Shown here: positions 34,053 through 42,814 of the stretch, piece after piece
Layout of the letters: each line of letters starts with the position of its first letter
Position numbering within the stretch: position 1 is the first letter of the stretch
Notes under the pieces: model-generated
Seen by the model: the letters and a program-made list of their open reading frames with translations, nothing else
Database searches by the model: none
Told to the model about the DNA's origin: nothing
Made by a program: the position numbers and the translations under genes
NCBI RefSeq assembly: GCF_000463075.2
Contig: NZ_AVAQ01000004.1
Span: forward strand, 1 to 64,000
DNA: 64,000 bases
Direction of reading: 5' to 3'
From: Lactiplantibacillus plantarum EGD-AQ4
Lineage (GTDB): Bacteria; Bacillota; Bacilli; Lactobacillales; Lactobacillaceae

Positions 34053-34083
34053 GCTATAAAGAATTTGAAGTGACTACGGAATA

Positions 34084-34119
34084 AAAAAGAGGGTGGCCTC
34101 AAAAGGTCATCCTCTTTTT
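34084..34119. terminator. Terminator of the DedA gene
   Basis: GAGGGTGGCC and GGTCATCCTC arms with A-run before and T-run after. Confidence 0.85.
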
Positions 34120-34128
34120 GTCGCGAAC

Positions 34129-34770
34129 CTATTGCGAAACGGTCCGTTGCCGAATCGTTTTGACCACTGCGGCGAGCATTGCGGGAACCAGTGCGGCCAC
34201 CATGATGCCTAAGAAACATAGCGAGAGGTGGTCCTGCACAAAGTCGATGGAGCCGAAGAAGTAGCCGAGTGAGCAACCGACGCTGACCCAGATGCCGACC
34301 CCAATCAGGTTCCAGAGTGCAAATGACGCTTGCGGCATTTTGGAAGCACCCGCACTCAGTGGTACAAAAGTCCGTACGAGTGGAACGAAGCGACCAAACA
34401 TGACGGCTTTGGATCCATATTTGGTGAAGAAGTGTTGTGCCTTAACCTGCTTGTCCTGTGGGAGGTGTCGCTGGAGCCATGGCAATCGAATCAGGTGGCG
34501 GCCGATTTCGAAGTTGACCGTGTCACCAATGACGGCGGCAACAAAGAAGACCGGCACTAAGATTTGAATGCTGAGGGCATCACTGTGCGTCGCAGCCATC
34601 GTGCTGGCGAGAAAAATCAGCGATTCTCCTGGTAGAAATGGAAACACGACCATCCCAGTTTCCAGGAAAATGACGGCAAATAATAGGATGTAACTCCAAC
34701 TTCCAAGCGTTGTGAGTAAGGGCCCAATGCTTTGTTCCAAATGGGTTAGACTGGTAAGTAAATTGACCAA
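34129..34770 (-). CDS. DedA-family membrane protein (SNARE-associated/VTT domain)
   Basis: The 213-residue product has several membrane helices and the DedA core: FLETGMVVFPFLPGES (two acidic/Pro-rich re-entrant motif), GDTVNFEIGRH, and GRFVPLVRTFVPLSAG with the conserved Arg residues. DedA proteins support membrane homeostasis and lipid flipping. GGAGG is 8 bases before a TTG at 34770, which is the preferred start; the ATG at 34797 lies upstream of that site. Confidence 0.85.
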   Translation of the reverse strand: MVNLLTSLTHLEQSIGPLLTTLGSWSYILLFAVIFLETGMVVFPFLPGESLIFLASTMAATHSDALSIQILVPVFFVAAVIGDTVNFEIGRHLIRLPWLQRHLPQDKQVKAQHFFTKYGSKAVMFGRFVPLVRTFVPLSAGASKMPQASFALWNLIGVGIWVSVGCSLGYFFGSIDFVQDHLSLCFLGIMVAALVPAMLAAVVKTIRQRTVSQ

Positions 34771-35001
34771 CGGCAACACCTCCAATTTAAGTTGCATTTA
34801 GTATAACTGCTGTGGCCAAGAAAAACAGATGTAATCGGTTACATTTACTTTAGTTTAACACATTCATAACTTTGGTAACCAAATGTTCAAACAATTTTAC
34901 CCAAAAAAGCGAAAAGCGGCTGGTTTCATGGGTTATTAATTGAGTCACGCCGCGGATAGTGATAAAATTATTGTTCGATATTTAGGAATGGAGGGCGTTC
35001 A

Positions 35002-37308
35002 ATGGCTAAGTCAATTAAAGCTGCAGAACAGGAACACTTAGATCACGTCGTCGCAAAAATTAAGGTGGCTGAAGAACAACAAAGCCAGACCATTACGCGC
35101 TCGGAACAGGATCAGGCTGATATCAAGCGGGACTTGCTGAATAACATCAACATTAAAACGGATAGTTATGAAGGCATGATGGAGACCGGATTATCCGTGC
35201 GGCAGCAACAACAAATGATGGATGAACGGCAAAATAGTTGGAAACACGCCACTAAGCAGTTATCCACACTTAAAAAGTTAGAGAAGAATGCTTACTTCGC
35301 TCGGATTGATTTTCATGAAAAGGGTGAACCCAAGTCTGAAACGATTTATATTGGCTTGAGCTCATTTTCCGACACGCCTGACCATTTTCTGATTTATGAC
35401 TGGCGGGCACCAATTTCCAGCATTTATTATGATGGCGGCCTGGGTGATGTGACTTATCAGACGCCGGATGGGGAACAGACCGTCAATGTGAAGTTGAAGC
35501 GGCAATTGATGGTTGAAGATGGCAAAATTTTGACGGTCTATGATACGGATGAGGTCGTCGGCGATTCGATGCTACTGGAAGTCTTGGACGAAAAGTCAGA
35601 CGTCAAGATGAAGAGTATCGTTACGACGATTCAAAAGGAACAGAACACGATCATCCGTGATACCAGCTCGGATCTGCTGTTTGTCCAAGGGGCGGCTGGT
35701 TCTGGGAAGACGTCGTCCGTGCTCCAACGCGTGGCGTATTTACTGTATCGCTACCGGGGCAATTTGACGGCTGGCCAAGTGATCTTATTCTCACCGAACC
35801 AATTATTTAATGATTATATCAATCAAGTGTTGCCAGAACTTGGCGAACAGAACATGGTGCAAATGACGTACTTCCAATATGCGTCATATCGTTTGCCCCA
35901 TATGCAAGTTGAGACGTTGCAACAGCGGTTTGAAACGGAAAACACGCCGCAAATGGCCAAAATCACGAAATTGGAAGGTAGTTTAGCCTTTTTCAACGCA
36001 GTCACAACGTACGGCCGGCATTTGGAGCGGTCTGACATGCGTTTTCGTAATATTACCTTGAACGATGAGGTAATTATTTCCCGGGAAAAGATAAAGGAAA
36101 TCTACTACTCGTTCAACGAAAACTACCATCTTGGTAACCGGTTATCCGCGACGAAGGAAGAATTGATCAAAATCTTGAATCGCAAGGTTGAATCTGAGAT
36201 GCGCTCTAAATGGGTCGAAGAAGCGGTCCAAGACTTGTCGCGTGAAGAAATCAACCAGTTATATGGTAACCAACCGCGGGAATTTAAGAATGGTGATAAG
36301 GAATTCAAATTCCTGGCACGTAAAATCGTCATGCAACGCTTAGGAAAGGCACGGACACAAATCGTGCGCAACCGCTTCCTGAGCATCAACATGCAATACG
36401 CCCACTTCTTACGCGAAGTGCCGAAGATTATCAAACTGGACGATTACGACATTTCAGCGGCGGATTGGGATGCAACGGTCGAGAAGAAGTTGCAAGAAAT
36501 CAAGGACCGTCACATCTCACTGACCACCGTTTCGGCGTACATGTACTTGCATGACTTGATGACCGGTAAACGCGGGCAGCGCGATATTCGTTTTGTCTTC
36601 TTGGATGAAATTCAAGACTACAATGCCTTTCAACTAGCATTCTTGAAGTTCAGCTTTCCACAAGCGCGCTTCACGATGCTCGGCGACTTGAACCAAGCGA
36701 TTTTTACTAAGGAAAACAGTCACTCACTGATTAGTGAATTGGCAACGCTCTTTGACCCCGAAAAGACTCGAGTCGTACAGCTGACTAAGTCGTACCGGTC
36801 AACGCAACAGATTACTGATTTTACTAAGGAAATCTTGGTCAATGGGGAAGCGGTAACGGCCTTTGATCGACAAGGCGACCGGCCGAACGTCTGCGTCACA
36901 CCTGATTTTGAAGCGGGTGTTGACCAGGTCATCGACCAGTTAGCGATGAACGATTCAGAACGGGATACGACGGCCATTATTGGTAAGTCCTTAGCCGAAT
37001 GCGAAGCGTTGACCAAGGCCCTCAAAGCCCGGGGCGAACAGGTCACACTGATTCAAACTGAAAATCAGCGGTTGGCACCCGGCGTCATCGTGGTGCCATC
37101 CTTCTTGGCCAAGGGGCTCGAATTCGACGCGGTCATCGTATGGAACGCCAATAAGGCCAATTATCAGCGTGAAGACGAACGTCAATTGTTGTACACGATT
37201 TGCTCCCGGGCGATGCATGAACTGACGATCGTGGCGGTCGGTGAATTGTCACCGTTGTTGGCCCGCGTTGACGAGCAACTGTATACGCTGGATGAAGCTA
37301 AGGTTTAA
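35002..37308 (+). CDS. helD: HelD-like RNA polymerase recycling ATPase (UvrD/superfamily 1)
   Basis: The 768-residue product has a coiled-coil N-terminal arm (residues ~1-95), a domain with IYIGLSSF and YDWRAPISSIYYD typical of HelD, and an SF1 ATPase with Walker A QGAAGSGKTSS (~229-239) and Walker B FVFLDEIQDYNA (~535). TKSYRSTQQI and VPSFLAKGLEFDAVIVWNA are motifs IV-VI; the C-terminal LLYTICSRAMHELTI is the SF1 end motif. HelD inserts arms into the channels of stalled RNA polymerase and releases it from nucleic acid. It has its own promoter region, and a terminator follows. Confidence 0.93.
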   Translation: MAKSIKAAEQEHLDHVVAKIKVAEEQQSQTITRSEQDQADIKRDLLNNINIKTDSYEGMMETGLSVRQQQQMMDERQNSWKHATKQLSTLKKLEKNAYFARIDFHEKGEPKSETIYIGLSSFSDTPDHFLIYDWRAPISSIYYDGGLGDVTYQTPDGEQTVNVKLKRQLMVEDGKILTVYDTDEVVGDSMLLEVLDEKSDVKMKSIVTTIQKEQNTIIRDTSSDLLFVQGAAGSGKTSSVLQRVAYLLYRYRGNLTAGQVILFSPNQLFNDYINQVLPELGEQNMVQMTYFQYASYRLPHMQVETLQQRFETENTPQMAKITKLEGSLAFFNAVTTYGRHLERSDMRFRNITLNDEVIISREKIKEIYYSFNENYHLGNRLSATKEELIKILNRKVESEMRSKWVEEAVQDLSREEINQLYGNQPREFKNGDKEFKFLARKIVMQRLGKARTQIVRNRFLSINMQYAHFLREVPKIIKLDDYDISAADWDATVEKKLQEIKDRHISLTTVSAYMYLHDLMTGKRGQRDIRFVFLDEIQDYNAFQLAFLKFSFPQARFTMLGDLNQAIFTKENSHSLISELATLFDPEKTRVVQLTKSYRSTQQITDFTKEILVNGEAVTAFDRQGDRPNVCVTPDFEAGVDQVIDQLAMNDSERDTTAIIGKSLAECEALTKALKARGEQVTLIQTENQRLAPGVIVVPSFLAKGLEFDAVIVWNANKANYQREDERQLLYTICSRAMHELTIVAVGELSPLLARVDEQLYTLDEAKV

Positions 37309-37394
37309 AAATGTTCAGATTATGATGCGTTAAAACTAAGAAGCAGTAAAGCTGAGATGTATTAAAAATAAGATGCGTCCTGGCTGTTATGATG

Positions 37395-37431
37395 AAGCAC
37401 TGTTGCCCGCGTGGTGATGGTGCTTTTTTTT
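37395..37431 (+). terminator. Terminator of helD
   Basis: AAGCAC and GTGCTT arms with a wobble-paired inner stem, then eight T. The gap to 37872 has no other gene; it holds G/T-rich sequence and the cre-like site. Confidence 0.65.
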
Positions 37432-37723
37432 GGTGGTCGCTTGCGGGTGGGTGGACTTTTATGCGGTTACTTGTTTTCCTGTGAGGTGGACTTTTGGATT
37501 GTTGCTCGGTAGCTTGAGGGAGATTGTTCACTGCTAGTTGATTGCTTGAGAGTGGCTTTTGAGCGACGAACGCTCTGTTTGAAATGGCAGCTGTAGGTGC
37601 GAATCGTCGGTCTGGGCGCGTAACCTGGGCGGCAGGGATGTCTGTAAAGCTCTCGTGGATTGTGAGAAAAGTAATTAATTGCTAAACCGAAACGTTAGGT
37701 TGGATTCAGTGAGTTTAAAATGA

Positions 37724-37737
37724 ATAAAGCGCTATCA
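37724..37737. promoter_or_regulatory. cre-like site before the FabK-like gene
   Basis: ATAAAGCGCTATCA has 12 of 14 cre positions and shares the 16-mer AAAGCGCTATCATTAT exactly with 33943-33958. Confidence 0.35.
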
Positions 37738-37872
37738 TTATCAGCCTGTAAGTTGTAAAATTAACTTATAAATTTGAAATCACTAAGCGACGATTACCGG
37801 TCGATACGGTCAATGTCGTGAATAATCAAACAAACTTTGTGACCATGCAAGTGATTCGAGGAGGACTTAACC

Positions 37873-38802
37873 ATGTCAATTACAGAAATGTTAGGCATTC
37901 AATACCCCATTTTTTCTGGCGCGATGATGCACATTGCGACGCATGAATTGGTCGGTGCGGTTTCTGAAGCAGGTGGCCTGGGCGTGCTAGGGTCAGCGGG
38001 CTTATCAGCTGAGCAATTGCGGACGGAGATTCGGGCTACGCAGGCGATGACGGACAAGCCGTTTGGTGTCAATCTGATGTTGCAGATGAAGAATTGCCCC
38101 GAATTGGCCCAAGTCATTATCGACGAGGGGGTCAAAGTCGTCACGACCGGCGCCGGCAATCCGACATCATACATCCCACCATTGCATGCGGCGGGCATCA
38201 AGGTGATTCCAGTGATCGCATCGGTTCACCATGCCCATAAGATGGTCGCAGCTGGGGCGGACGCGGTCGTTGCGGAAGGCCAAGAGTCTGGTGGCCATAT
38301 TGGTCAGACGTCAACGATGGCGCTACTGCCACAGGTCGTGGATGCCGTGGATATTCCAGTGGTTGGCGCTGGTGGGGTTGGTGATGGCCGCTCAGTCGCA
38401 GCGATGTTTGCCCTTGGTGCGCAGGGAATCCAGTGTGGAACGATTTTCTTGACTGCCGAAGAGTGCCCGGTACCCGCAAGTTACAAACAACGCGTCTTGG
38501 CCGCCAGCGATACCGATACGATCGTCACTGGTCGCAGTCAGCGCGATCCCGTCCGGGCGCTGCGTAACCCGATGTTAGAAGATTATTTACAGTTAGAACA
38601 AAGTAATGCACCAACGGAAAAATTGCACGCCTTAGCGGATGGTTCGTTTGCTAAAGCGGTCAATGAGGGCGATATGACCCATGGCACGCCAATGGCTGGT
38701 GAGGTCGCGGGGATGTTGACGACGATTCGGCCGGTCAAGGACATTATCGCTGATCTGTTTAGTGAAGCTAACGAGGTCGCTGCGGGATTAACGATTAATT
38801 AG
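37873..38802 (+). CDS. FMN-dependent NPD/FabK-like oxidoreductase
   Basis: The 309-residue TIM-barrel flavoprotein is closely like FabK enoyl-ACP reductases and nitronate monooxygenases: YPIFSGAMM, GGLGVLGSAG, KPFGVNLML, GVKVVTTGAGNPT, AEGQESGGHIG (with the catalytic-region His) and GAQGIQCGTIFLTAEE. Close similarity to pneumococcal FabK over GVKVVTTGAGNP and EGxExGGHIG favours FabK, but it lies outside a fatty-acid cluster and is often annotated as nitronate monooxygenase. GAGGAGG precedes the ATG. It is monocistronic. Confidence 0.85.
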   Translation: MSITEMLGIQYPIFSGAMMHIATHELVGAVSEAGGLGVLGSAGLSAEQLRTEIRATQAMTDKPFGVNLMLQMKNCPELAQVIIDEGVKVVTTGAGNPTSYIPPLHAAGIKVIPVIASVHHAHKMVAAGADAVVAEGQESGGHIGQTSTMALLPQVVDAVDIPVVGAGGVGDGRSVAAMFALGAQGIQCGTIFLTAEECPVPASYKQRVLAASDTDTIVTGRSQRDPVRALRNPMLEDYLQLEQSNAPTEKLHALADGSFAKAVNEGDMTHGTPMAGEVAGMLTTIRPVKDIIADLFSEANEVAAGLTIN

Positions 38803-38828
38803 GATGACTGAAAATCTGGCTGTGACCG

Positions 38829-38871
38829 AAAATCGCCCATAACTGTTTTTTGACAGTGATGGGCGATTTTG
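38829..38871. terminator. Terminator between the FabK-like and RpiR genes
   Basis: AAAATCGCCCAT and ATGGGCGATTTT arms with inner ACTGT/ACAGT. Confidence 0.9.
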
Positions 38872-38902
38872 TTGTGCGCTGGATTTTTGCAATTACGCTG
38901 AG

Positions 38903-39655
38903 TTAGGCCTGTTCGTGAATCAGATTAAGCAGATATTCAACAAATATCATCGAAACTGCCTGCATATCAACAACTGAGCGATTAGAAGACTGATAGCCGG
39001 GGAGAACGAGGGTGTGGTTAAAATAGTCCGCTAACTCGGCTTTGGGATTCATCGTAATTAAAAAGGAATTTTTAGGCAGGTTAGTGGCGGATGCCGCCAG
39101 AAAATGATTGAAGTTCGCTTTCGTCCCACTGATTGAAAATAGGACGAGGGTCGAATCCTGCCGCATCGTATTAGTGATATGAGCCGCGTTAATATAATCA
39201 TAGGCGTATTCAGACAGCAAGCCAAGGTCCGCCAATCCCCAGAAGAGCTGTTTAGCTGGGAGTGAGGAGTAGTGAATGCCCAGCAAATAAGTCATTTGAG
39301 GATTGAGCAGTGCCTTAATCAGCTGCTGAATGGTCGTTTGATCAAGGTCTTGTAACTGAGTGACGGCTGCTAAGTATTGATTGAGAAATTGGCTGTTGCC
39401 ACTTGTAGGGGCCTGTTTTTGACGTTGCTGCCGTAGATAGGCAATCATTTCAAATCGAAAGTCTTTAAACCCCTGAAAGCCCAGTGATTGGCAGAATCTC
39501 AATACCGCGGATGTGGATGTGCCAGCTCGGTCGGCCAGCTTAGTGATCGTGAAGGTCTCGGCATGTTCAGGGTATTTCAGCAAATAAGCACTGACTTTTT
39601 GTTCAGATTTTGAAAATGTGGATTGGTGTTGTTTGATACTTTCGATGATGGTCAT
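38903..39655 (-). CDS. MurR/RpiR-family transcriptional regulator
   Basis: The 250-residue product has the RpiR HTH at residues ~1-75 (SEQKVSAYLLKYPE, then ITKLADRAGTSTSAVLRFCQSLGFQGFKDFR). A SIS domain follows (~100-250; LLGIHYSSLPAKQLFWGLADLG, LFSISGTKANF), which binds a phosphosugar. It is divergent from a PTS EIIB and a 6-phospho-beta-glucosidase gene across a 158-base region full of TGACAA-type inverted repeats, so it most likely controls that operon. Confidence 0.9.
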   Translation of the reverse strand: MTIIESIKQHQSTFSKSEQKVSAYLLKYPEHAETFTITKLADRAGTSTSAVLRFCQSLGFQGFKDFRFEMIAYLRQQRQKQAPTSGNSQFLNQYLAAVTQLQDLDQTTIQQLIKALLNPQMTYLLGIHYSSLPAKQLFWGLADLGLLSEYAYDYINAAHITNTMRQDSTLVLFSISGTKANFNHFLAASATNLPKNSFLITMNPKAELADYFNHTLVLPGYQSSNRSVVDMQAVSMIFVEYLLNLIHEQA

Positions 39656-39699
39656 GAAGGTACTCCTGATTGTAATTTTAACTCAAGTGTACTCAGTAC

Positions 39700-39797
39700 T
39701 GACAATTTTGTCAAAAAGTATTATCAAAATTATTATTGACAACAATTTTGTCGTGATGGTATGACAAAATTATCAATGCAGAATGATAATTTTGTCA
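39700..39797. promoter_or_regulatory. RpiR operator region (multiple palindromes)
   Basis: TGACAATTTTGTCA (39700-39713), TTGACAACAATTTTGTC (39736-39752), and a perfect long inverted repeat TGACAAAATTATCA (39762-39775) / TGATAATTTTGTCA (39784-39797). The half-site TGACAA/TTGTCA recurs throughout. A promoter with TTGACA at 39736 and TATGAC at 39760 would be overlapped by these sites. Confidence 0.75.
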
Positions 39798-39813
39798 AAA
39801 GAGGTGTACGGCA

Positions 39814-40128
39814 ATGGACTATCAAAAGTTAGCTGCTGCCATCGTTAAAAATGTCGGTGGTGAAGAAAATATCCAGATGGTGAATCATTGTATGACACGC
39901 TTACGTTTTAACTTGAAAGACGTTAGCAAAGCAGACAAGACAGCGCTAGAAGATTTGAATGGTGTGCTCGGTGTGGTATACGCCGGTGAACAATACATGG
40001 TCATTCTGGGCCAGCATTTAATTCCAACGTATAAGGCAATCGTGACGAATGCCAATGGTCAAACGATTCAGTTGCAGCGTCAGGGTCGTGTAAAAGTTGG
40101 AACAAGATTAGATGAGGAGACGAATTGA
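39814..40128 (+). CDS. Stand-alone PTS EIIB domain (glucoside family)
   Basis: The 104-residue product is only the EIIB domain of the glucose/beta-glucoside PTS family, with phosphorylated Cys26 in NHCMTRLRF and LGVVYAGEQYMVILG. Full transporters of this type carry EIIC and often EIIA on the same chain (about 450-650 residues). Here the chain stops after about 15 residues of polar linker, and no EIIC gene follows. It may phosphorylate through a separate EIIC elsewhere or act as a regulatory or truncated remnant. GAGGTGTACG precedes the ATG; its stop lies 1 base before the GH1 start. Confidence 0.82.
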   Translation: MDYQKLAAAIVKNVGGEENIQMVNHCMTRLRFNLKDVSKADKTALEDLNGVLGVVYAGEQYMVILGQHLIPTYKAIVTNANGQTIQLQRQGRVKVGTRLDEETN

Positions 40129-40129
40129 T

Positions 40130-41602
40130 ATGACAACCAAACAATTACCAGCAGATTTCTTGTGGGGCGGGGCAACCGCTGATTTTCAATACGAAGGCGG
40201 CTTTAACGAAGGTGGCCGCGGCGTGCTATCGCATGATTATGAAACCGATGGCTCGAAAAGCGCGCCCCGACACCATACACTTCGCATGCCAGATGGCCAG
40301 TTAATTACACCGAAGAGTTCGTTTATTCTGGCAGAAGATGTCCCAGAAGAAGCCCAACCCGTATTTTTAGATGATCAGTATTATCCGAGTCATCAGGCGG
40401 TCGATTTTTATCATCATTACAAAGAAGATATCAAGCTGATGGCCGGCATGGGGTTCAACGTCTTCCGATTTTCCGTGTGCTGGAGTCGAATTTTTCCGAC
40501 TGGTGAGGAAGATGAGCCGAATGCGGCCGGAATTCAATTCTATAATGATGTGATCAATGAGATGGCCAAGTATGATATGGAACCCCTGATTACCATTTGT
40601 CATGATGAGCTACCGATGAATTTAGCACTGAAGTATAACGGTTGGACGTCACGGCACGTGATTGATGCATATGTCAAATATGCGAAAACGTTGTTTGAAA
40701 ATTTCGGTGACCGCTGCCGTTATTGGTTAACATTTAATGAAATCAACGCCGTCCGTGGGTTTGGCCCGACTGGGGTTCGAAAGGCGAGTGGTCAGGATCG
40801 CTACCAAGCCGCACATAATATGTTCGTTGCTTCAGCTAAGGCGGTTACGTTGGGCCACCAATTAATGCCTAAGAGTCAATTTGGTGCGATGTATGCCATG
40901 AGCGAACTTTACCCGGCCACTTGCAAACCGGAAGATATGTTTCATCATTTGCAAGCACGGCGAGAGAATTGGTATTTCGTTGACACAATGGGGCGTGGTT
41001 ACTATCCTAACTACGCTGAAGAATTGTGGCAGCGACATGGCGTTGAGAAGCTTGAGATGGCGCCAGAAGATGCGGATACGTTAAAACGTGGGCAACTCGA
41101 CTATATCGCCTTTAGTTATTACCGTTCCAATACGACCAAGTCCGGCGATGACTGGTTCAACGTTGGTGGTAGCGCGAACCCTTATTTGGAAAATACCCCT
41201 TGGGGATGGCCAGTTGATCCACTTGGACTGCGCTACTGCATGAATGAAATCTATGACCGCATTCAGAAACCAATTTTCATCGTTGAAAATGGGATGGGGG
41301 CCATTGATGAAGCCGATGCCAACGACTATGTCGAAGATGATTATCGAATCGACTATTTACGTGACCATTTATCGGCGATGGCGGATGCGATTAATATTGA
41401 CCATGTGCCCTGTCTCGGTTATACCATGTGGGCCCCAATTGATTTGGTTTCCCTATCAACGGGCGAGATGAAGAAACGCTATGGCTTTGTGTACGTTGAT
41501 ATGGATGATAAGGGCCATGGCACATTGAAACGCACCCCTAAGAAGTCTTACCAGTGGATGAAACATGTGATTGCGACTAATGGTGCGGCGTTAAGTGAAT
41601 AG
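40130..41602 (+). CDS. GH1 6-phospho-beta-glucosidase
   Basis: The 490-residue product begins with the GH1 signature FLWGGATADFQYEGGFNEGG and has the acid/base Glu in TFNEINAV and the nucleophile Glu in FIVENGMGAID. The family cleaves phosphorylated beta-glucosides after PTS uptake. GATGAGGAG precedes ATG 40130; the longer frame from 40112 would overlap EIIB. It is co-transcribed with EIIB and presumably induced by relief from RpiR. Confidence 0.92.
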   Translation: MTTKQLPADFLWGGATADFQYEGGFNEGGRGVLSHDYETDGSKSAPRHHTLRMPDGQLITPKSSFILAEDVPEEAQPVFLDDQYYPSHQAVDFYHHYKEDIKLMAGMGFNVFRFSVCWSRIFPTGEEDEPNAAGIQFYNDVINEMAKYDMEPLITICHDELPMNLALKYNGWTSRHVIDAYVKYAKTLFENFGDRCRYWLTFNEINAVRGFGPTGVRKASGQDRYQAAHNMFVASAKAVTLGHQLMPKSQFGAMYAMSELYPATCKPEDMFHHLQARRENWYFVDTMGRGYYPNYAEELWQRHGVEKLEMAPEDADTLKRGQLDYIAFSYYRSNTTKSGDDWFNVGGSANPYLENTPWGWPVDPLGLRYCMNEIYDRIQKPIFIVENGMGAIDEADANDYVEDDYRIDYLRDHLSAMADAINIDHVPCLGYTMWAPIDLVSLSTGEMKKRYGFVYVDMDDKGHGTLKRTPKKSYQWMKHVIATNGAALSE

Positions 41603-41613
41603 CTGAATACATG

Positions 41614-41642
41614 AAGCATCTCCAGAATTGGAGGTGCTTTTT
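41614..41642 (+). terminator. Terminator of the EIIB-GH1 operon
   Basis: AAGCATCTCCA and TGGAGGTGCTT arms, GAAT loop, T-run. Confidence 0.88.
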
Positions 41643-41791
41643 CGTTGGGGTAGATTCACTACGCTAAAATCGGATGGGGATTCGAGTGCTCTCAGCAAAA
41701 TTCGCGCCATAATTAAAATTTCACCCAGCGATTGATAAGGGTTTCATGTTATAATCTATCCATTAATTGAGTAATGGTGGCAGACAAAATC

Positions 41792-42721
41792 ATGGAAGAT
41801 CAGATGAACTATTATCGCTTCTCACGTGAACAGTGGAAGCAATTTTACCGTAACAATCAGCACCAAGTTCCTTTAACTGCAGCTAATTTGCATGAAATCA
41901 AGGCGTTTAATGACCGGATCAGCTTGGATGATGTCCGTGATATTTACATGCCATTCGCGCATTTATTGCAAGCTAAGTATGAGCACTACTTATCATGGCG
42001 CGAGACTGAGTCGGTGTTCTTGCACCGGCAGAACCGCCAGTCGCCGTTTATTATTGGTGTCTCGGGTAGTGTGGCGGTGGGAAAAACGACGACCGCGCGA
42101 CTATTAGAAATTTTATTTAAATATTTATACCCGGACCGGCGTACCCAGTTGATTACGACGGATGGTTTTCTATATCCGAATGCCGAGTTGAAGAAGATGC
42201 AACTGATGGAACGCAAGGGTTTTCCGGAAAGCTATGACATGTCGCGGTTGATTCAATTCCTGAACGATGTGAAAAGTGGCAAACCGCTGGCCAAGGCGCC
42301 CGTTTATTCACATCAGACGTATGACATCGTCCCAAATCGCTTTGATGTCATCACGCACCCAGATATTTTGATTATCGAAGGTATCAATGTGTTGCAGCTG
42401 CCAACGAATCAGGCGATTTATATTAGTGATTTTACTGATTTTTCAGTGTATGTCGACGCGGATGCGGATTTGATTGAAGATTGGTATCTAGAACGGTTCA
42501 AAGCGCTGATGAAGACGGCGTTTCAAGATCCATCTAACTACTTCTATCCATGGGCGATTGGCGACCCCAAAGACGCGATGGCGATGGCTGAGCGCGTCTG
42601 GGAAGAGGTTGACTTGAAAAACTTGAATGATTATATCTTACCGACGCGTAATCGTGCGGATTTAATTTTACACAAAGTCGCACACCACGTGATTGATGCC
42701 GTGTATTTCCGCAAATATTAG
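41792..42721 (+). CDS. coaA: Pantothenate kinase, type I
   Basis: The product has the P-loop IIGVSGSVAVGKTTTARLL, the pantothenate-site segment FPESYDMSRLIQFL, and the family's C-terminal DYILPTRNRADLILHK. It phosphorylates pantothenate, the first step of CoA synthesis; type I enzymes are inhibited by CoA. The start is uncertain: 41774, 41792 (chosen, 309 residues) and 41804 are all ATG, and ribosome binding sites are weak for each. guaA lies 93 bases downstream. Confidence 0.92.
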   Translation: MEDQMNYYRFSREQWKQFYRNNQHQVPLTAANLHEIKAFNDRISLDDVRDIYMPFAHLLQAKYEHYLSWRETESVFLHRQNRQSPFIIGVSGSVAVGKTTTARLLEILFKYLYPDRRTQLITTDGFLYPNAELKKMQLMERKGFPESYDMSRLIQFLNDVKSGKPLAKAPVYSHQTYDIVPNRFDVITHPDILIIEGINVLQLPTNQAIYISDFTDFSVYVDADADLIEDWYLERFKALMKTAFQDPSNYFYPWAIGDPKDAMAMAERVWEEVDLKNLNDYILPTRNRADLILHKVAHHVIDAVYFRKY

Positions 42722-42814
42722 CGCCTAAGAAATTTCTCATACTGGTTGACCGAACGTTTAGAAATCAGTATGATAGACCTATTGAGCATTAATTAATCCA
42801 AAGGAGTGAACAAC

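Noticed and set aside
42722-42814. Purine riboswitch before guaA
   Set aside because: The leader is only about 90 bases and shows no three-way junction elements.
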